Assembly (NCBI GenBank): GCA_017407115.1
Contig: JAFQXD010000009.1
Coordinates: 1 to 64,000, forward strand
Reading direction: 5' to 3'
Length of the DNA stretch: 64,000 nt
From: Methanobrevibacter sp.
GTDB lineage: Archaea > Methanobacteriota > Methanobacteria > Methanobacteriales > Methanobacteriaceae
Shown: positions 52,204 to 60,708 of the stretch, one piece after another
Layout: each line of letters starts with the position of its first letter
Position numbering within the stretch: position 1 is the stretch's first letter
Notes under the pieces: model-generated
What the model was told of the DNA's origin: nothing
Databases searched by the model: none
The model's input: the letters and a program-made list of their open reading frames with translations, nothing else
Translations under genes and position numbers: made by a program

Positions 52204-52778
52204 AAAACTCCTTTTGTAGAAGGAATCTGATCATGTTCTACTTTAACAGCTTCCTTTAAAGCCTTGGCGAATGCTTTAAAAACGGCTTCTGCCTTGTGAT
52301 GGTCATTTGCCCCTTCAACAGTGCCGTAAATATTTATCTTAGCACTGCCTGCAAAAGATTCGAAAAAGTGAATTACTATATCAGATGTCATGTCTCCAAT
52401 CTTTTCATTTTTAAAATCAAGATTCATATTGCAATAGCTTCTACCGCTAATGTCGATTGCTACAGTCGCTACTGATTCATCCATCGGAACAATGGCATGA
52501 GCCATCCTTTTAATTCCTTTCTTATCACCAATAGCTTCGCTGAAAGCTTCACCAAGCAATATTCCAACATCTTCAATAGTGTGGTGATCATCTATTTCAA
52601 CATCCCCACTGGCCTGAATGTCTAAATCAATCATACTATGCTTTGAGAAAGATTCTAACATGTGATTAAAAAAGTTTACACCGGTGGAAATGTTATAATT
52701 TCCACTACCATCAAGATTCATTTTTATATCAATTTCAGTTTCTGATGTTTTTCTTGAAACAATAGAATTTCTAGTCAT
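52200..52778 (-). CDS. hisB: Imidazoleglycerol-phosphate dehydratase
   Basis: Manganese-dependent dehydratase of histidine synthesis, 192 residues, single-domain (no phosphatase fusion). Motifs: [41 protein letters not shown] and the mirrored [16 protein letters not shown] with DHHKAE. All metal histidines are present. It follows the ferredoxin and modE genes on the same strand, so the group may be a small operon, although functions are not obviously related. Confidence 0.95.
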   Translation of the reverse strand: MTRNSIVSRKTSETEIDIKMNLDGSGNYNISTGVNFFNHMLESFSKHSMIDLDIQASGDVEIDDHHTIEDVGILLGEAFSEAIGDKKGIKRMAHAIVPMDESVATVAIDISGRSYCNMNLDFKNEKIGDMTSDIVIHFFESFAGSAKINIYGTVEGANDHHKAEAVFKAFAKALKEAVKVEHDQIPSTKGVL

Positions 52779-52817
52779 AATCTAACCTATATTTAAATTG
52801 ATTTAACGTTCAAGCAT

Positions 52818-53018
52818 TTAGGCCTCTTGGCCCGGACGTATAATTTTAATGCAATTTGTAGGGCATTCCATAGCACATAATGTACAAACATGACAATATC
52901 TTAAATCCAATATATGTGCAACGTCTGTTATTTTCCAAATTTTAGCAGATTTTGGACAAATCTCCTCACACTTACCGCATGCAATACATTTTTCCTCATC
53001 GACTAAAATTCGTAACAT
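52818..53018 (-). CDS. 2[4Fe-4S] ferredoxin
   Basis: A 66-residue electron carrier with two clusters: CIACGKCEEICPKS (CxxCxxCxxxCP) and CHVCTLCAMECPTNCI. The CxxCxxC spacing of both is intact. The partner enzyme is unknown. It lies 11 bases after modE with GGTGATTTC as ribosome site, so it is made with the regulator; ModE-type control of molybdate or tungstate enzymes using ferredoxin is possible, but that is inference. Confidence 0.92.
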   Translation of the reverse strand: MLRILVDEEKCIACGKCEEICPKSAKIWKITDVAHILDLRYCHVCTLCAMECPTNCIKIIRPGQEA

Positions 53019-53029
53019 GAAATCACCAT

Positions 53030-53722
53030 CTATAATTTTAAAGTAGCTACGGACATCGCTTTAAATCCAATATAGACTTCTTTTCCTATATTAAGATTTA
53101 ATTCCTTTTCAGCGGAAACGGTAATGTCAGAGCATACAACAACTCCGCCAACATTAACCTTTACACGAATGATCTCACCGATAAGCTTCATCTCAACAAT
53201 CTTACCTTTGAGAATATTACGGATACTGGATGTTTGCGGTTCCAACATCAAAAAGATGTTGTCGTAACTGATCAATGCCAGTATTTTATCTCCAATCTCA
53301 TATTTTCTGTTTAAAGGTGCATTAATTTGGAAATCTTTCATTTTAATTGTCATTACACCTTTAACCTTATTAATATCTACAATCTCCGCTTCTATTTCAT
53401 TAACATCCTTATGGAGCTCCATAATTGCGTTAATTTTTTTACATTCTTTTAAAATAGAATATCCTTCTTCAGTAAGGGTAGTTCCACCACCCCCACCTTT
53501 TCCACCTTTAGTTGTACTTACAATTTTAACGTTTAGTGTTGATTCGATTTTTTCAATGTAGTTTAATGCAGTCCTATAAGAAACACTAATAGATTTTGCT
53601 GCTTCAGTCAAGGAACCAGTGTCTAAAATGTATTCTAATAATTGGTATTTCTTGTTATCCAAAAGGAAAGAACTACCGTCGACATTGATTTTATATTCAA
53701 CACCTGCGCTCACATCAGCCAT
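53030..53722 (-). CDS. modE: ModE-type molybdate-responsive regulator
   Basis: Transcription factor of 230 residues: LysR/ModE-type winged helix at the N-terminus (about 20-100: LLEYILDTGSLTEAAKSISVSYRTALNYIEKIE, then a basic STTKGGKGGGGGT wing) and a C-terminal TOBE/Mop domain (about 165-230, ending YIGFKAMSVATLKL), which binds molybdate or tungstate. In methanogens these metals serve formylmethanofuran dehydrogenase. It likely controls transport genes elsewhere, perhaps its own operon with the ferredoxin. AGGGGGATT precedes the ATG. A clear BRE/TATA promoter lies upstream. Confidence 0.88.
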   Translation of the reverse strand: MADVSAGVEYKINVDGSSFLLDNKKYQLLEYILDTGSLTEAAKSISVSYRTALNYIEKIESTLNVKIVSTTKGGKGGGGGTTLTEEGYSILKECKKINAIMELHKDVNEIEAEIVDINKVKGVMTIKMKDFQINAPLNRKYEIGDKILALISYDNIFLMLEPQTSSIRNILKGKIVEMKLIGEIIRVKVNVGGVVVCSDITVSAEKELNLNIGKEVYIGFKAMSVATLKL

Positions 53723-53761
53723 TATATAATCCCCCTAATCATATAATATGATAAATTTATG

Positions 53762-53787
53762 TATTTTATATATAAATAACTTTTCGA
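53762..53787 (-). promoter_or_regulatory. BRE/TATA promoter of the modE group
   Basis: On the minus strand TCGAAAAGTTATTTATATAT (from about 53786) is a model BRE plus TATA, about 40 bases upstream of the modE ATG (53722). It starts the modE-ferredoxin-hisB group. Confidence 0.65.
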
Positions 53788-55350
53788 TTATTCATTTCTA
53801 AATTCAATTTTTTCCACAACATTTAATAATTTATTAACTAGTTTGGATAAAGGACCAAATTTGGAACCATATCCTCTTAAGGTTTCAATATCATCTTTTG
53901 TGAAAAATTTAACAAAAATTAAAGCGAAGAAATAAACAATCATACATATAATTATTCCAGGGAATAAAAATAGAGTAGTTTTAGGAATAAAGTATCCCAC
54001 AGCTGCCATGATAGCGGAAGCGAGTATTATCTTAATAAAAGATACCGCTGGAGGCTTTGAATGTGTTAATTTCAATGCAAAATAAACACATGGTATCATC
54101 ATTAAAAAACAAGCCAAGGTAGTTGCCAAAGCACCGCCGGCAATGCCCATAGTAGGAACTAAAATCCAACTTAAAATTCCAGTGACGATTGAACCGAAAA
54201 TCAAAATATACATAGGAATTCTAGGGTTGCCAACACCTTGAACAATACTTGTGGAAATAGAAAATATTGAATAAAATGCCATACCAATTGCCAATATTGC
54301 AAGTGCAGATGCTCCTGCAACATAAGAGGTATCCTTGAAATAAAGTAAATGTAAGGTAGGAACAGCAAACATTGCCAAACCAATGCACATAGGAACAACA
54401 AACAACAAAGCAATCTTATAGGACTCGCCTACATATTTCTGAAGAGCCTTAACGTCATGGACCTTAAAAGCTTCAGAAGTGGCTGGAAGTATTGTTGTTG
54501 CTACAGAAATGGAAATCATTAAAGGCAATCTGGAAATCGGATCTGCAGCTGCAAAAAATCCGACGCTTGCATCTGATAAAAATCTTCCCATAATAATGGT
54601 ACAGATATTATAGATAAGCATTTCAGCAATAGCTGTAATAATAACCGGAATTGAGAATTTAATCAATATTGCGGCGAGTTTCAACTCATCACGGAAAGTA
54701 AATTTGAAATCATCGCTAGCCTGAGGAATATATTTTGGCATATAGACTTTAAATATGTATATTGCAGATACGGCCGCAAGGGAATAACCGATTACAGTAC
54801 CCCATAAAGCTCCAGGAGTTGAAAAGCCTATCAGAACAAATGCTGTAGCAAATAAAATCATTCCTAACTGCTCTACCGCACGAGTATATACAATGTATTC
54901 CATTTTATATACTCCCTGAAATGCCCCTCTAAATGCACCAACGATAACGCTGAATGGAGTAATAAGACCAATAATCTGCAGTGGAATTACGGTATAAGGT
55001 TTATGCAGGAAGTTGTTTGCAATGATTGGTGAAATGACAAAAATCATCAGCAAACCCAAAAATATCCCAAGAAATACCATGATTTTAAGTGCCGTGTAAA
55101 TCGTCTTACGAGCCATGTCATGCTCGCCAACGGCCTCATACTCAGCAACATATTTAGCAATGGCTGGAGGAAGTCCGCCTGCAGCAAGAGTTTGAAAAAT
55201 TCCCTGAAACGGCAATGTCATTCCTAAAATACCATAATTGGTAGGGCCTAACAGTATTGCCATTAAAAAACGGTATATATAACCACCTACACGGAAAATT
55301 ATATTACCTATGAAAATTATCAAACTGCCTCTTACTAACTTATTTGCCAT
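53788..55350 (-). CDS. MATE-like polysaccharide flippase
   Basis: Integral membrane protein of 520 residues with about 14 helices of the polysaccharide-biosynthesis/MurJ (MOP) superfamily. N-terminal RGSLIIFIGNIIFRVGGYIYR, GPTNYGILGMTLPFQGIFQTLAAGGLPPAIAKYVAEYE, and the central NICTIIMGRFLSDASVGFFAAADPISRLP are typical. It probably flips lipid-linked saccharide or pseudomurein units across the membrane. Together with uppP and the Mur ligases it fits envelope assembly. AAGGTA precedes the ATG. Which glycan it moves is not known. Confidence 0.88.
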   Translation of the reverse strand: MANKLVRGSLIIFIGNIIFRVGGYIYRFLMAILLGPTNYGILGMTLPFQGIFQTLAAGGLPPAIAKYVAEYEAVGEHDMARKTIYTALKIMVFLGIFLGLLMIFVISPIIANNFLHKPYTVIPLQIIGLITPFSVIVGAFRGAFQGVYKMEYIVYTRAVEQLGMILFATAFVLIGFSTPGALWGTVIGYSLAAVSAIYIFKVYMPKYIPQASDDFKFTFRDELKLAAILIKFSIPVIITAIAEMLIYNICTIIMGRFLSDASVGFFAAADPISRLPLMISISVATTILPATSEAFKVHDVKALQKYVGESYKIALLFVVPMCIGLAMFAVPTLHLLYFKDTSYVAGASALAILAIGMAFYSIFSISTSIVQGVGNPRIPMYILIFGSIVTGILSWILVPTMGIAGGALATTLACFLMMIPCVYFALKLTHSKPPAVSFIKIILASAIMAAVGYFIPKTTLFLFPGIIICMIVYFFALIFVKFFTKDDIETLRGYGSKFGPLSKLVNKLLNVVEKIEFRNE

Positions 55351-55400
55351 AATATACCTTTAAAAATTAGTTATTAATAATAATAAATTGATTTTAATAT

Positions 55401-55985
55401 TTAAATATATTTATTTAGGAATTTTTTAAATTCTACTAAAGTCCTATCCAATGACTGCCAACCGTAATCGTCCTCTTTAATATTGTCTAAGGAATCATCA
55501 GACCAGAACGAAGCCCCTAAATTAGAACCGAAAGGCCCGCCGCTTACCGGTATAATGCCGTGTATCATGAAATAAGTTATGTTTTTTAAATGGGCAAAAT
55601 CCTGTCCGCCGGTCCTATCCCCGCCAACGGCAATGCTCATGCCGATTTTTCCTCGAAGCAAATTGTAGTCTATTGCTTCCAATGCTCTTGTCCTATCCAT
55701 TATAGCGGATAAATTGCTGCTTATTCCACCGCTTTGGATTGGGGTGGCCAAAATGATGCCGTCAGCTTCCTGAAGATTTTTATAAATATCGGCCATGTCA
55801 TCCTCGATTATGCATTTCTTGTTTTCCAAGCAATAATCGCAATGCATGCAAGGCTTGATTGATTTTGCCTGACAGGTAAACATCTCACATTCAAAACCGT
55901 CATCTTCAAGCTGATTTAAAGCATTTTTCAAAACATATTCTGTAGTATTATTTCTAGGACTAGCACAAATACCAAAAACTTTCAT
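55401..55985 (-). CDS. Iron-sulfur flavoprotein (flavodoxin-like NADPH/FMN reductase)
   Basis: A 194-residue redox protein of the Isf/NADPH-dependent FMN reductase fold. FMN-binding GICASPRNNTTEYVLKNAL (phosphate loop) and DGIILATPIQSGGISSNLSAIMDR are seen. Between them, PCMHCDYCLENKKC (CxxCxxCxxxxxC) is the compact cluster-binding motif of iron-sulfur flavoproteins from methanogens. Likely reduces O2, peroxide or quinone-like acceptors, or acts in redox sensing. Single gene after the flippase. Confidence 0.88.
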   Translation of the reverse strand: MKVFGICASPRNNTTEYVLKNALNQLEDDGFECEMFTCQAKSIKPCMHCDYCLENKKCIIEDDMADIYKNLQEADGIILATPIQSGGISSNLSAIMDRTRALEAIDYNLLRGKIGMSIAVGGDRTGGQDFAHLKNITYFMIHGIIPVSGGPFGSNLGASFWSDDSLDNIKEDDYGWQSLDRTLVEFKKFLNKYI

Positions 55986-56083
55986 GAAAATAGTTTGTAA
56001 AACGGCTATTAAAATAATTTTTGAAAATAAAAAAAATAAAAAGAAGATTAAAAACTTAAAAAAGTTAATAATCCTTTAAATGT

Positions 56084-57898
56084 TTAGTCATCACGTTTCA
56101 AATAACTTGAATTAAATAAAATACTAACAAATGCAATACCGAGTATCGCATATACCAAGGTATATGTCGGTTCAGCTTCTTCTACATTGGCCTTTGGAGA
56201 ATCCATAGGTTTATTCTTACTTGTAATAGTGATATTACTTGAATTTGTATCATTACTGGTCGAATTCTTAGTAATATTATCTAATTTACTTGAACCAATA
56301 TCAGAAACCACAGCATTTACACAACAACAATGACGATAATGACCTGTATTATAACCCCAATGTTTATGGTGGCCTTTACCACCCCAATGAGATTTGTTAG
56401 TTGAATTAGATCCATTTATGAAGCCACTGTCGCTTTTACTTGTAGCATTAAATTTATTTATTTTTCCGTTATCATCAGCATGACTATTTACAATTGATTT
56501 TTGCAAATCTTGTTGAGTTAACAACAATAATGGAGTCCATATTGCTTTATGATCCGGCAATAAAGTTTCGCTTGATGCTCTAGCCCCTAGAACATCATTT
56601 AAACCGTCCCAAGAACCTGCGGTTATTTGTTCCCCAATGAAAACAATTCCATAGGAAGTTAGGACCATTAAATTAGGCATATCTTTATAGATCACATCTA
56701 CGTGTTTACCATATGCATAATCCAAACCATGAGAGTTAGTATCATTAATTACATGACTATGTTCATCTTCATTATCGCTACTGAGTTTATAGATATATAA
56801 TTCACTAGTTAGCGGATAATATTGAAGTAATGCTTTAGTAACTGTGCAACAACCAAGGATTTCTTCACAGATTTGTCCATGATTTGCTAAATCTTGTAGC
56901 ATTTCAAAAGTTACACCAGAATACCAGTTAGCTATACTTGCGAACAATAATGTGTTTTCAGAACCAACGGATTCCAAAAGCATTTCATTATCCTCCGGAG
57001 ATAATGTTCCGAAATATACCTCTTCCACATTAGAAATATATTCAGATGCCCTTAAAATACCATCGAAGACTGGCTCACTAGTTTCACCATTTGGTACGCC
57101 AGACACACTTATAGCTAAAATAGCATCAACACTTTCAAATTTAAGTAAATTATCTGCTTGAGTTACATCTCTAATTAATTTATAACTTTCAGAAGTTTCC
57201 ATGTCATTAGTAACTTCAGATATAATCGTGTCGACAGCATTCACACCAGCACGATCGCGCCGGTCTAAATTCTCTTGAGTCGAAACAGGAATATAAATAC
57301 TTTCTAAAATATTTTTAGAAAAACTATTATAATTATTTAAAATAACTTTATCATCAACAACATTAATTGCTTGATTTAATTCGCCTTCCTCATCATAAAC
57401 ATCAACTACAGACATTTTCAATGTTCCATAATCAACATTTTCAAAATCAACATCAATATCGGTTATAATCTCATCATCAAATCCATCGCAGTTAAATGCA
57501 TCAGCGTATTGGTAATTGACATCAACAACAGGCACATCCACGGATTCAACTGAATCCACATCAACATCAATTACTTCAATATTGCTCAATCCATAATAAC
57601 CCTGTGAATTGAGAGGAGCACAACCAATCTTTCCATTAATTTGAGGTACATCCGAAGATTCAAAATATCCATGCGAATTTATCGGTTCGAATGAATCAGA
57701 TGAATCTGAAGGTTCATAAATATTAGATGAATCGTCATTAAAAGCACTACCAGAAGATAAACCTGTATCAGCATCAGCAGAAATAGGACTTTCAGTCACA
57801 ACTGATGACCCACCATCTATATCTTCTGCATAAACTCCGCTTATAGTTAACATAAGCAAAACGCTAATAATTATAAGTGGAGCTAATAGTTTTTTAAT
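56084..57898 (-). CDS. Anchored surface protein, apparently with an ATT start
   Basis: Exported protein of about 604 residues. The first in-frame ATG or TTG (57859) starts in the middle of a signal sequence. Upstream, ATT at 57898 gives MKKLLAPLIIISVL then LMLTISGVYAED, a perfect signal peptide, with GGGGGT eight bases before it and a stop just upstream; ATT is the likely start. Then a Ser/Asp-rich repeat region, a folded middle part (about 190-420) with NHGQICEEILGCCTVTKALLQYYP, which faintly recalls FmdE-type proteins, a Ser/Asn/Thr stalk with a His/Gly/Cys-rich patch (HWGGKGHHKHWGYN..CCCV) and a C-terminal helix (YTLVYAILGIAFVSILFN) as anchor. The role is unknown; the His/Cys patch could bind metal. 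Confidence 0.7.
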   Translation of the reverse strand: MKKLLAPLIIISVLLMLTISGVYAEDIDGGSSVVTESPISADADTGLSSGSAFNDDSSNIYEPSDSSDSFEPINSHGYFESSDVPQINGKIGCAPLNSQGYYGLSNIEVIDVDVDSVESVDVPVVDVNYQYADAFNCDGFDDEIITDIDVDFENVDYGTLKMSVVDVYDEEGELNQAINVVDDKVILNNYNSFSKNILESIYIPVSTQENLDRRDRAGVNAVDTIISEVTNDMETSESYKLIRDVTQADNLLKFESVDAILAISVSGVPNGETSEPVFDGILRASEYISNVEEVYFGTLSPEDNEMLLESVGSENTLLFASIANWYSGVTFEMLQDLANHGQICEEILGCCTVTKALLQYYPLTSELYIYKLSSDNEDEHSHVINDTNSHGLDYAYGKHVDVIYKDMPNLMVLTSYGIVFIGEQITAGSWDGLNDVLGARASSETLLPDHKAIWTPLLLLTQQDLQKSIVNSHADDNGKINKFNATSKSDSGFINGSNSTNKSHWGGKGHHKHWGYNTGHYRHCCCVNAVVSDIGSSKLDNITKNSTSNDTNSSNITITSKNKPMDSPKANVEEAEPTYTLVYAILGIAFVSILFNSSYLKRDD

Positions 57899-58211
57899 AT
57901 TTTTTTACCCCCACAATTAATATATAAAAATTTATACAGCGAGTATAATCATTTAGCTAGTCTATCACCACCATAAAAATTTATACAGCAACAATATACC
58001 AGAGATTATTACTGCCATACAAAAATTTATACAATTATTATATGTAACTTCAAACTTAATAATGGTTTACATTTCATGAAAAATTCCAAAAAAATGGAGG
58101 TAATGAAAACAATTTTTCAAAAACTCAAAGGATTATAATATCAAATCAATCTTTAAAATAGGATAAGATTTATAATTATAAAAAACATAAAGTAAAAATG
58201 AGGATTTAAAT
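57899..58211. promoter_or_regulatory. Promoter region with three direct repeats
   Basis: Three copies of AAAAATTTATACA start at 57926, 57975 and 58021, 49 and 46 bases apart; the first two extend to GC. They lie between the divergent surface-protein (minus) and coiled-coil (plus) genes, and on the minus strand read TGTATAAATTTTT, TATA-like. They look like repeated operators or stacked TATA elements. No gene is seen in between. Confidence 0.5.
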
Positions 58212-59066
58212 ATGAAAGTAGGTAAAGGTATTGTAAAAAAATATTCAAGGGAATACAATAGAACTCTTAAAAATGGTGAGAGAAAAAAGTACACAACAGA
58301 GCAAATTCAAATTACAGTACCGAAAAACGAAGACATCTACCAAAACAAAGAAGAAGTATTGATTATACCTCAATCCGAAATTGAGAATTTTAAAAGTAGA
58401 GAGGAAGAAAATCAGGCATTGAAAATAGCTAATTATTTATATGTTGAGGAAGTGAAGAAATTGGAAAGACAACTAGAAGAAAATTTAAACCCGTCTACTT
58501 TAGAGTTTCAAAGTGAAATTGAAAATTTAAAAGCTGAACTTGCTCAAAGAAACAATGAATTGGCTGAAATGGAAAATAAATTTAATGCTTTGCATAAAGA
58601 TAACATAAATGATTTAAAACATGAAAATGATTTAATCAGAGACAAACATTCAAAACTGATTATTGAAAACGAAAACCTCAAAACCAAATTCGTTAACATA
58701 AAAACCGAAAACGAAAACCTCAAAACCAAATATTCAAGCATTAAAGAAGAGAATAAAAATCTTAAAACCAAATGTACAACCTTAAGAGAAGAACACTCCT
58801 CAATTAAAGAAAGTTACAATCAGGTAAGTTCAAAATACGATCAGTTAAAACAGGAAAATCTGAATACAAAAACCAGTTATGCGGAAATGTATGAACTTAA
58901 TGAAGGCTTAGAAAAAGATTATGATTCCCTTCGTGTTGAATACAATGATTTGGTTGATAAATACAACGCTTTAGAAGAAGAGCTATATAATATTAAAACC
59001 ACTAAATCCCGTGACGAATATATAGCCAATAAGGTTAAAGAATTTATTTTAAAAAGTAAAAGTTAA
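58212..59066 (+). CDS. Coiled-coil protein
   Basis: Unrecognised cytoplasmic protein of 284 residues. A short N-terminal strand-rich head (about 1-60: KVGKGIVKKYSREYNRTLKNG..QIQITVPKNEDI) is followed by a nearly continuous coiled coil from about residue 65 to 270, with heptad repeats such as NENLKTKFVNIKTE, NENLKTKYSSIKEE and NKNLKTKCTTLREE. It has one Cys. Such proteins form rods or scaffolds; nothing in it fixes a function. GAGGA precedes the ATG. It converges with the zinc-ribbon gene, overlapping it by four bases. Confidence 0.65.
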   Translation: MKVGKGIVKKYSREYNRTLKNGERKKYTTEQIQITVPKNEDIYQNKEEVLIIPQSEIENFKSREEENQALKIANYLYVEEVKKLERQLEENLNPSTLEFQSEIENLKAELAQRNNELAEMENKFNALHKDNINDLKHENDLIRDKHSKLIIENENLKTKFVNIKTENENLKTKYSSIKEENKNLKTKCTTLREEHSSIKESYNQVSSKYDQLKQENLNTKTSYAEMYELNEGLEKDYDSLRVEYNDLVDKYNALEEELYNIKTTKSRDEYIANKVKEFILKSKS

Positions 59067-59344
59067 AGAGTTTTATAATCATCCTGGAATTCAGGATTCC
59101 ATCTTTTTAACCCTGGAATAAACATCGCAGTAATACCAGTAGCTTGAGTTTCTGGCAATCTAGGATTTTTTTCCATCATTTCTTTTGTTTTTCTAATAAT
59201 CATTTCATTTAGAGTTATATCTGGTTCTGTATATTCCCCGTCCTGATAACAGTCTTTACAGAAATCCGGATTAAGACTGCCATCCTTGTTAGTCCCATAA
59301 TCTTCTTTTACGATAGGCCTACCGCATGAATTGCAAAATCCCAT
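59063..59344 (-). CDS. Putative zinc-ribbon protein
   Basis: A 93-residue protein with an N-terminal zinc ribbon: MGFCNSCGRPIVKED and FCKDCYQDG (CxxC...CxxC, about 22 residues apart), like the zf-ribbon_2 family. The rest is helical and charged (LNEMIIRKTKEMMEKNPRLP) with a C-terminal GLKRWNPEF. Function unknown; a protein- or RNA-binding adapter is possible. It lies after the fae-hps gene on the same strand and may be transcribed alone. Confidence 0.7.
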   Translation of the reverse strand: MGFCNSCGRPIVKEDYGTNKDGSLNPDFCKDCYQDGEYTEPDITLNEMIIRKTKEMMEKNPRLPETQATGITAMFIPGLKRWNPEFQDDYKTL

Positions 59345-59377
59345 AATAAAAACTCCTTTTAAAAAAAAATAGAAAAT

Positions 59378-59398
59378 AAATTAGAATAAATCTAATTT
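59378..59398 (-). terminator. Hairpin terminator of fae-hps
   Basis: On the minus strand AAATTAGA-TTTAT-TCTAATTT, an 8-bp stem, followed by ATTTTCTATTTTTTTTT. Confidence 0.6.
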
Positions 59399-59403
59399 AT
59401 TGT

Positions 59404-60651
59404 TTAGTCTTTCACTTCAATATTTTCGTCCTCATCCATTGCAAGTCTCATGTTGTCTGGATCTGGGTCGAAGTGTTCTAAGAAGTCTTGTGCAGCTCTT
59501 CTTACATCTCTGGAACCAATAATATATCTTCCAGCAATGATGATGTTTGCACCTTTTTCAATAGCTTCTTCAACATTGTTAGGTTTAATTCCACCAGCAA
59601 CTGCAATAAGGCCTTTTCCACCGAGGGTTGCTTTAATATCTTTAATATTACCCCATTCAGTCATATCGCTAGTGTCTTCACCATGTTCTGCTCTGTAAGA
59701 TTCCATATCAACATTTCTGTGTAATAAAACAATGTCTGGTTTTAAATCATCAGGAAGTTGAGCTAATTTTTCTTCAAATCCTTTAACATTCATCATATCA
59801 AGGATAGAGTAGATACCTTGTTTTTGAGTTTCGTGAATAGCTTTAGCAATAGATTCAATAGTACCAAGACCGGAAATAGCTACTGCATCTGCGGTTTCAT
59901 CTGCTGCCATTTTAACTTCTACACGACCAACATCTAAAGTTTTTAAATCAGCAATAATGAATGCGTCTGGACGTAAAGCTCTGATTTTACCGATAATTCC
60001 AACACCGAATTTCTTAACGAGTGGAGTACCAGCTTCAAGAAGAATTCTGTCATTGTCAGGTAAATCATTGATAATTCTTTCCATAGCTGCTTCATTATCT
60101 AAGTCAAGTGCAACTTGTAAGTATGGTGGTGACCAAAGTTTTTTGACTTTGAATCCCATGATTGGGTGAGTTCCACGATCTTTTTCTGCGAGAACTTTGT
60201 CGATGGATGGGTAACCTTCCATTGCTCTTCTAATAGCTAATTTGGTTGCTCCGTAGTTGTATTGATAGATTTTTCTGTAATCTTTTGCGGAAGGGTCAAT
60301 AAATACGCTTGCATTGATTACAATATCCTCTACAATATCTTTTGGAATGTATCCATCTTCTACTGCATCAGCTACTGCTCTTGCAACAGCAGTTTGTGCA
60401 GGTCCGAAAATTTTACTTGCATCCTCTAAATCACCAACAGTTACTTTAGGAATAATTAAAGTTGCTGGTTTAGTCAATAAGTTTGGTCTAATTACACTTG
60501 TTAAAGGAGTGTGTCCAACAGATAAATTGGATAATCCATTAGCAAAAGCTTGACCAACAGGTCCGAATTTATCACCAATTAATAAATCAACGTGTGCTAA
60601 TTCAGGGCCGTCTCCAATAAGAGCTTCTCCTATTCTATACATTGGGTCCAT
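59404..60651 (-). CDS. fae-hps: Bifunctional formaldehyde-activating enzyme/3-hexulose-6-phosphate synthase
   Basis: Fused enzyme of about 415 residues. The N-terminal part (about 1-160) is Fae, which condenses formaldehyde with H4MPT ([30 protein letters not shown], active-site region HVDL). The C-terminal part is Hps/OMP-decarboxylase-like ([69 protein letters not shown]), joining formaldehyde and ribulose 5-phosphate, or running backward to make ribulose 5-phosphate for biosynthesis, as proposed for methanogens. GGAGG places the start at the ATG at 60651, not the longer frame at 60678. Confidence 0.94.
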   Translation of the reverse strand: MDPMYRIGEALIGDGPELAHVDLLIGDKFGPVGQAFANGLSNLSVGHTPLTSVIRPNLLTKPATLIIPKVTVGDLEDASKIFGPAQTAVARAVADAVEDGYIPKDIVEDIVINASVFIDPSAKDYRKIYQYNYGATKLAIRRAMEGYPSIDKVLAEKDRGTHPIMGFKVKKLWSPPYLQVALDLDNEAAMERIINDLPDNDRILLEAGTPLVKKFGVGIIGKIRALRPDAFIIADLKTLDVGRVEVKMAADETADAVAISGLGTIESIAKAIHETQKQGIYSILDMMNVKGFEEKLAQLPDDLKPDIVLLHRNVDMESYRAEHGEDTSDMTEWGNIKDIKATLGGKGLIAVAGGIKPNNVEEAIEKGANIIIAGRYIIGSRDVRRAAQDFLEHFDPDPDNMRLAMDEDENIEVKD

Positions 60652-60708
60652 TAAATTTCCTCCGTTATAATATAACATTTAATACTTTATTTTTATTAAT
60701 AAATATAA

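Noticed and set aside
57926..58033. CRISPR array from the three direct repeats
   Set aside because: The conserved unit is only 13-15 bases, there are three copies, and no cas gene is in the window.
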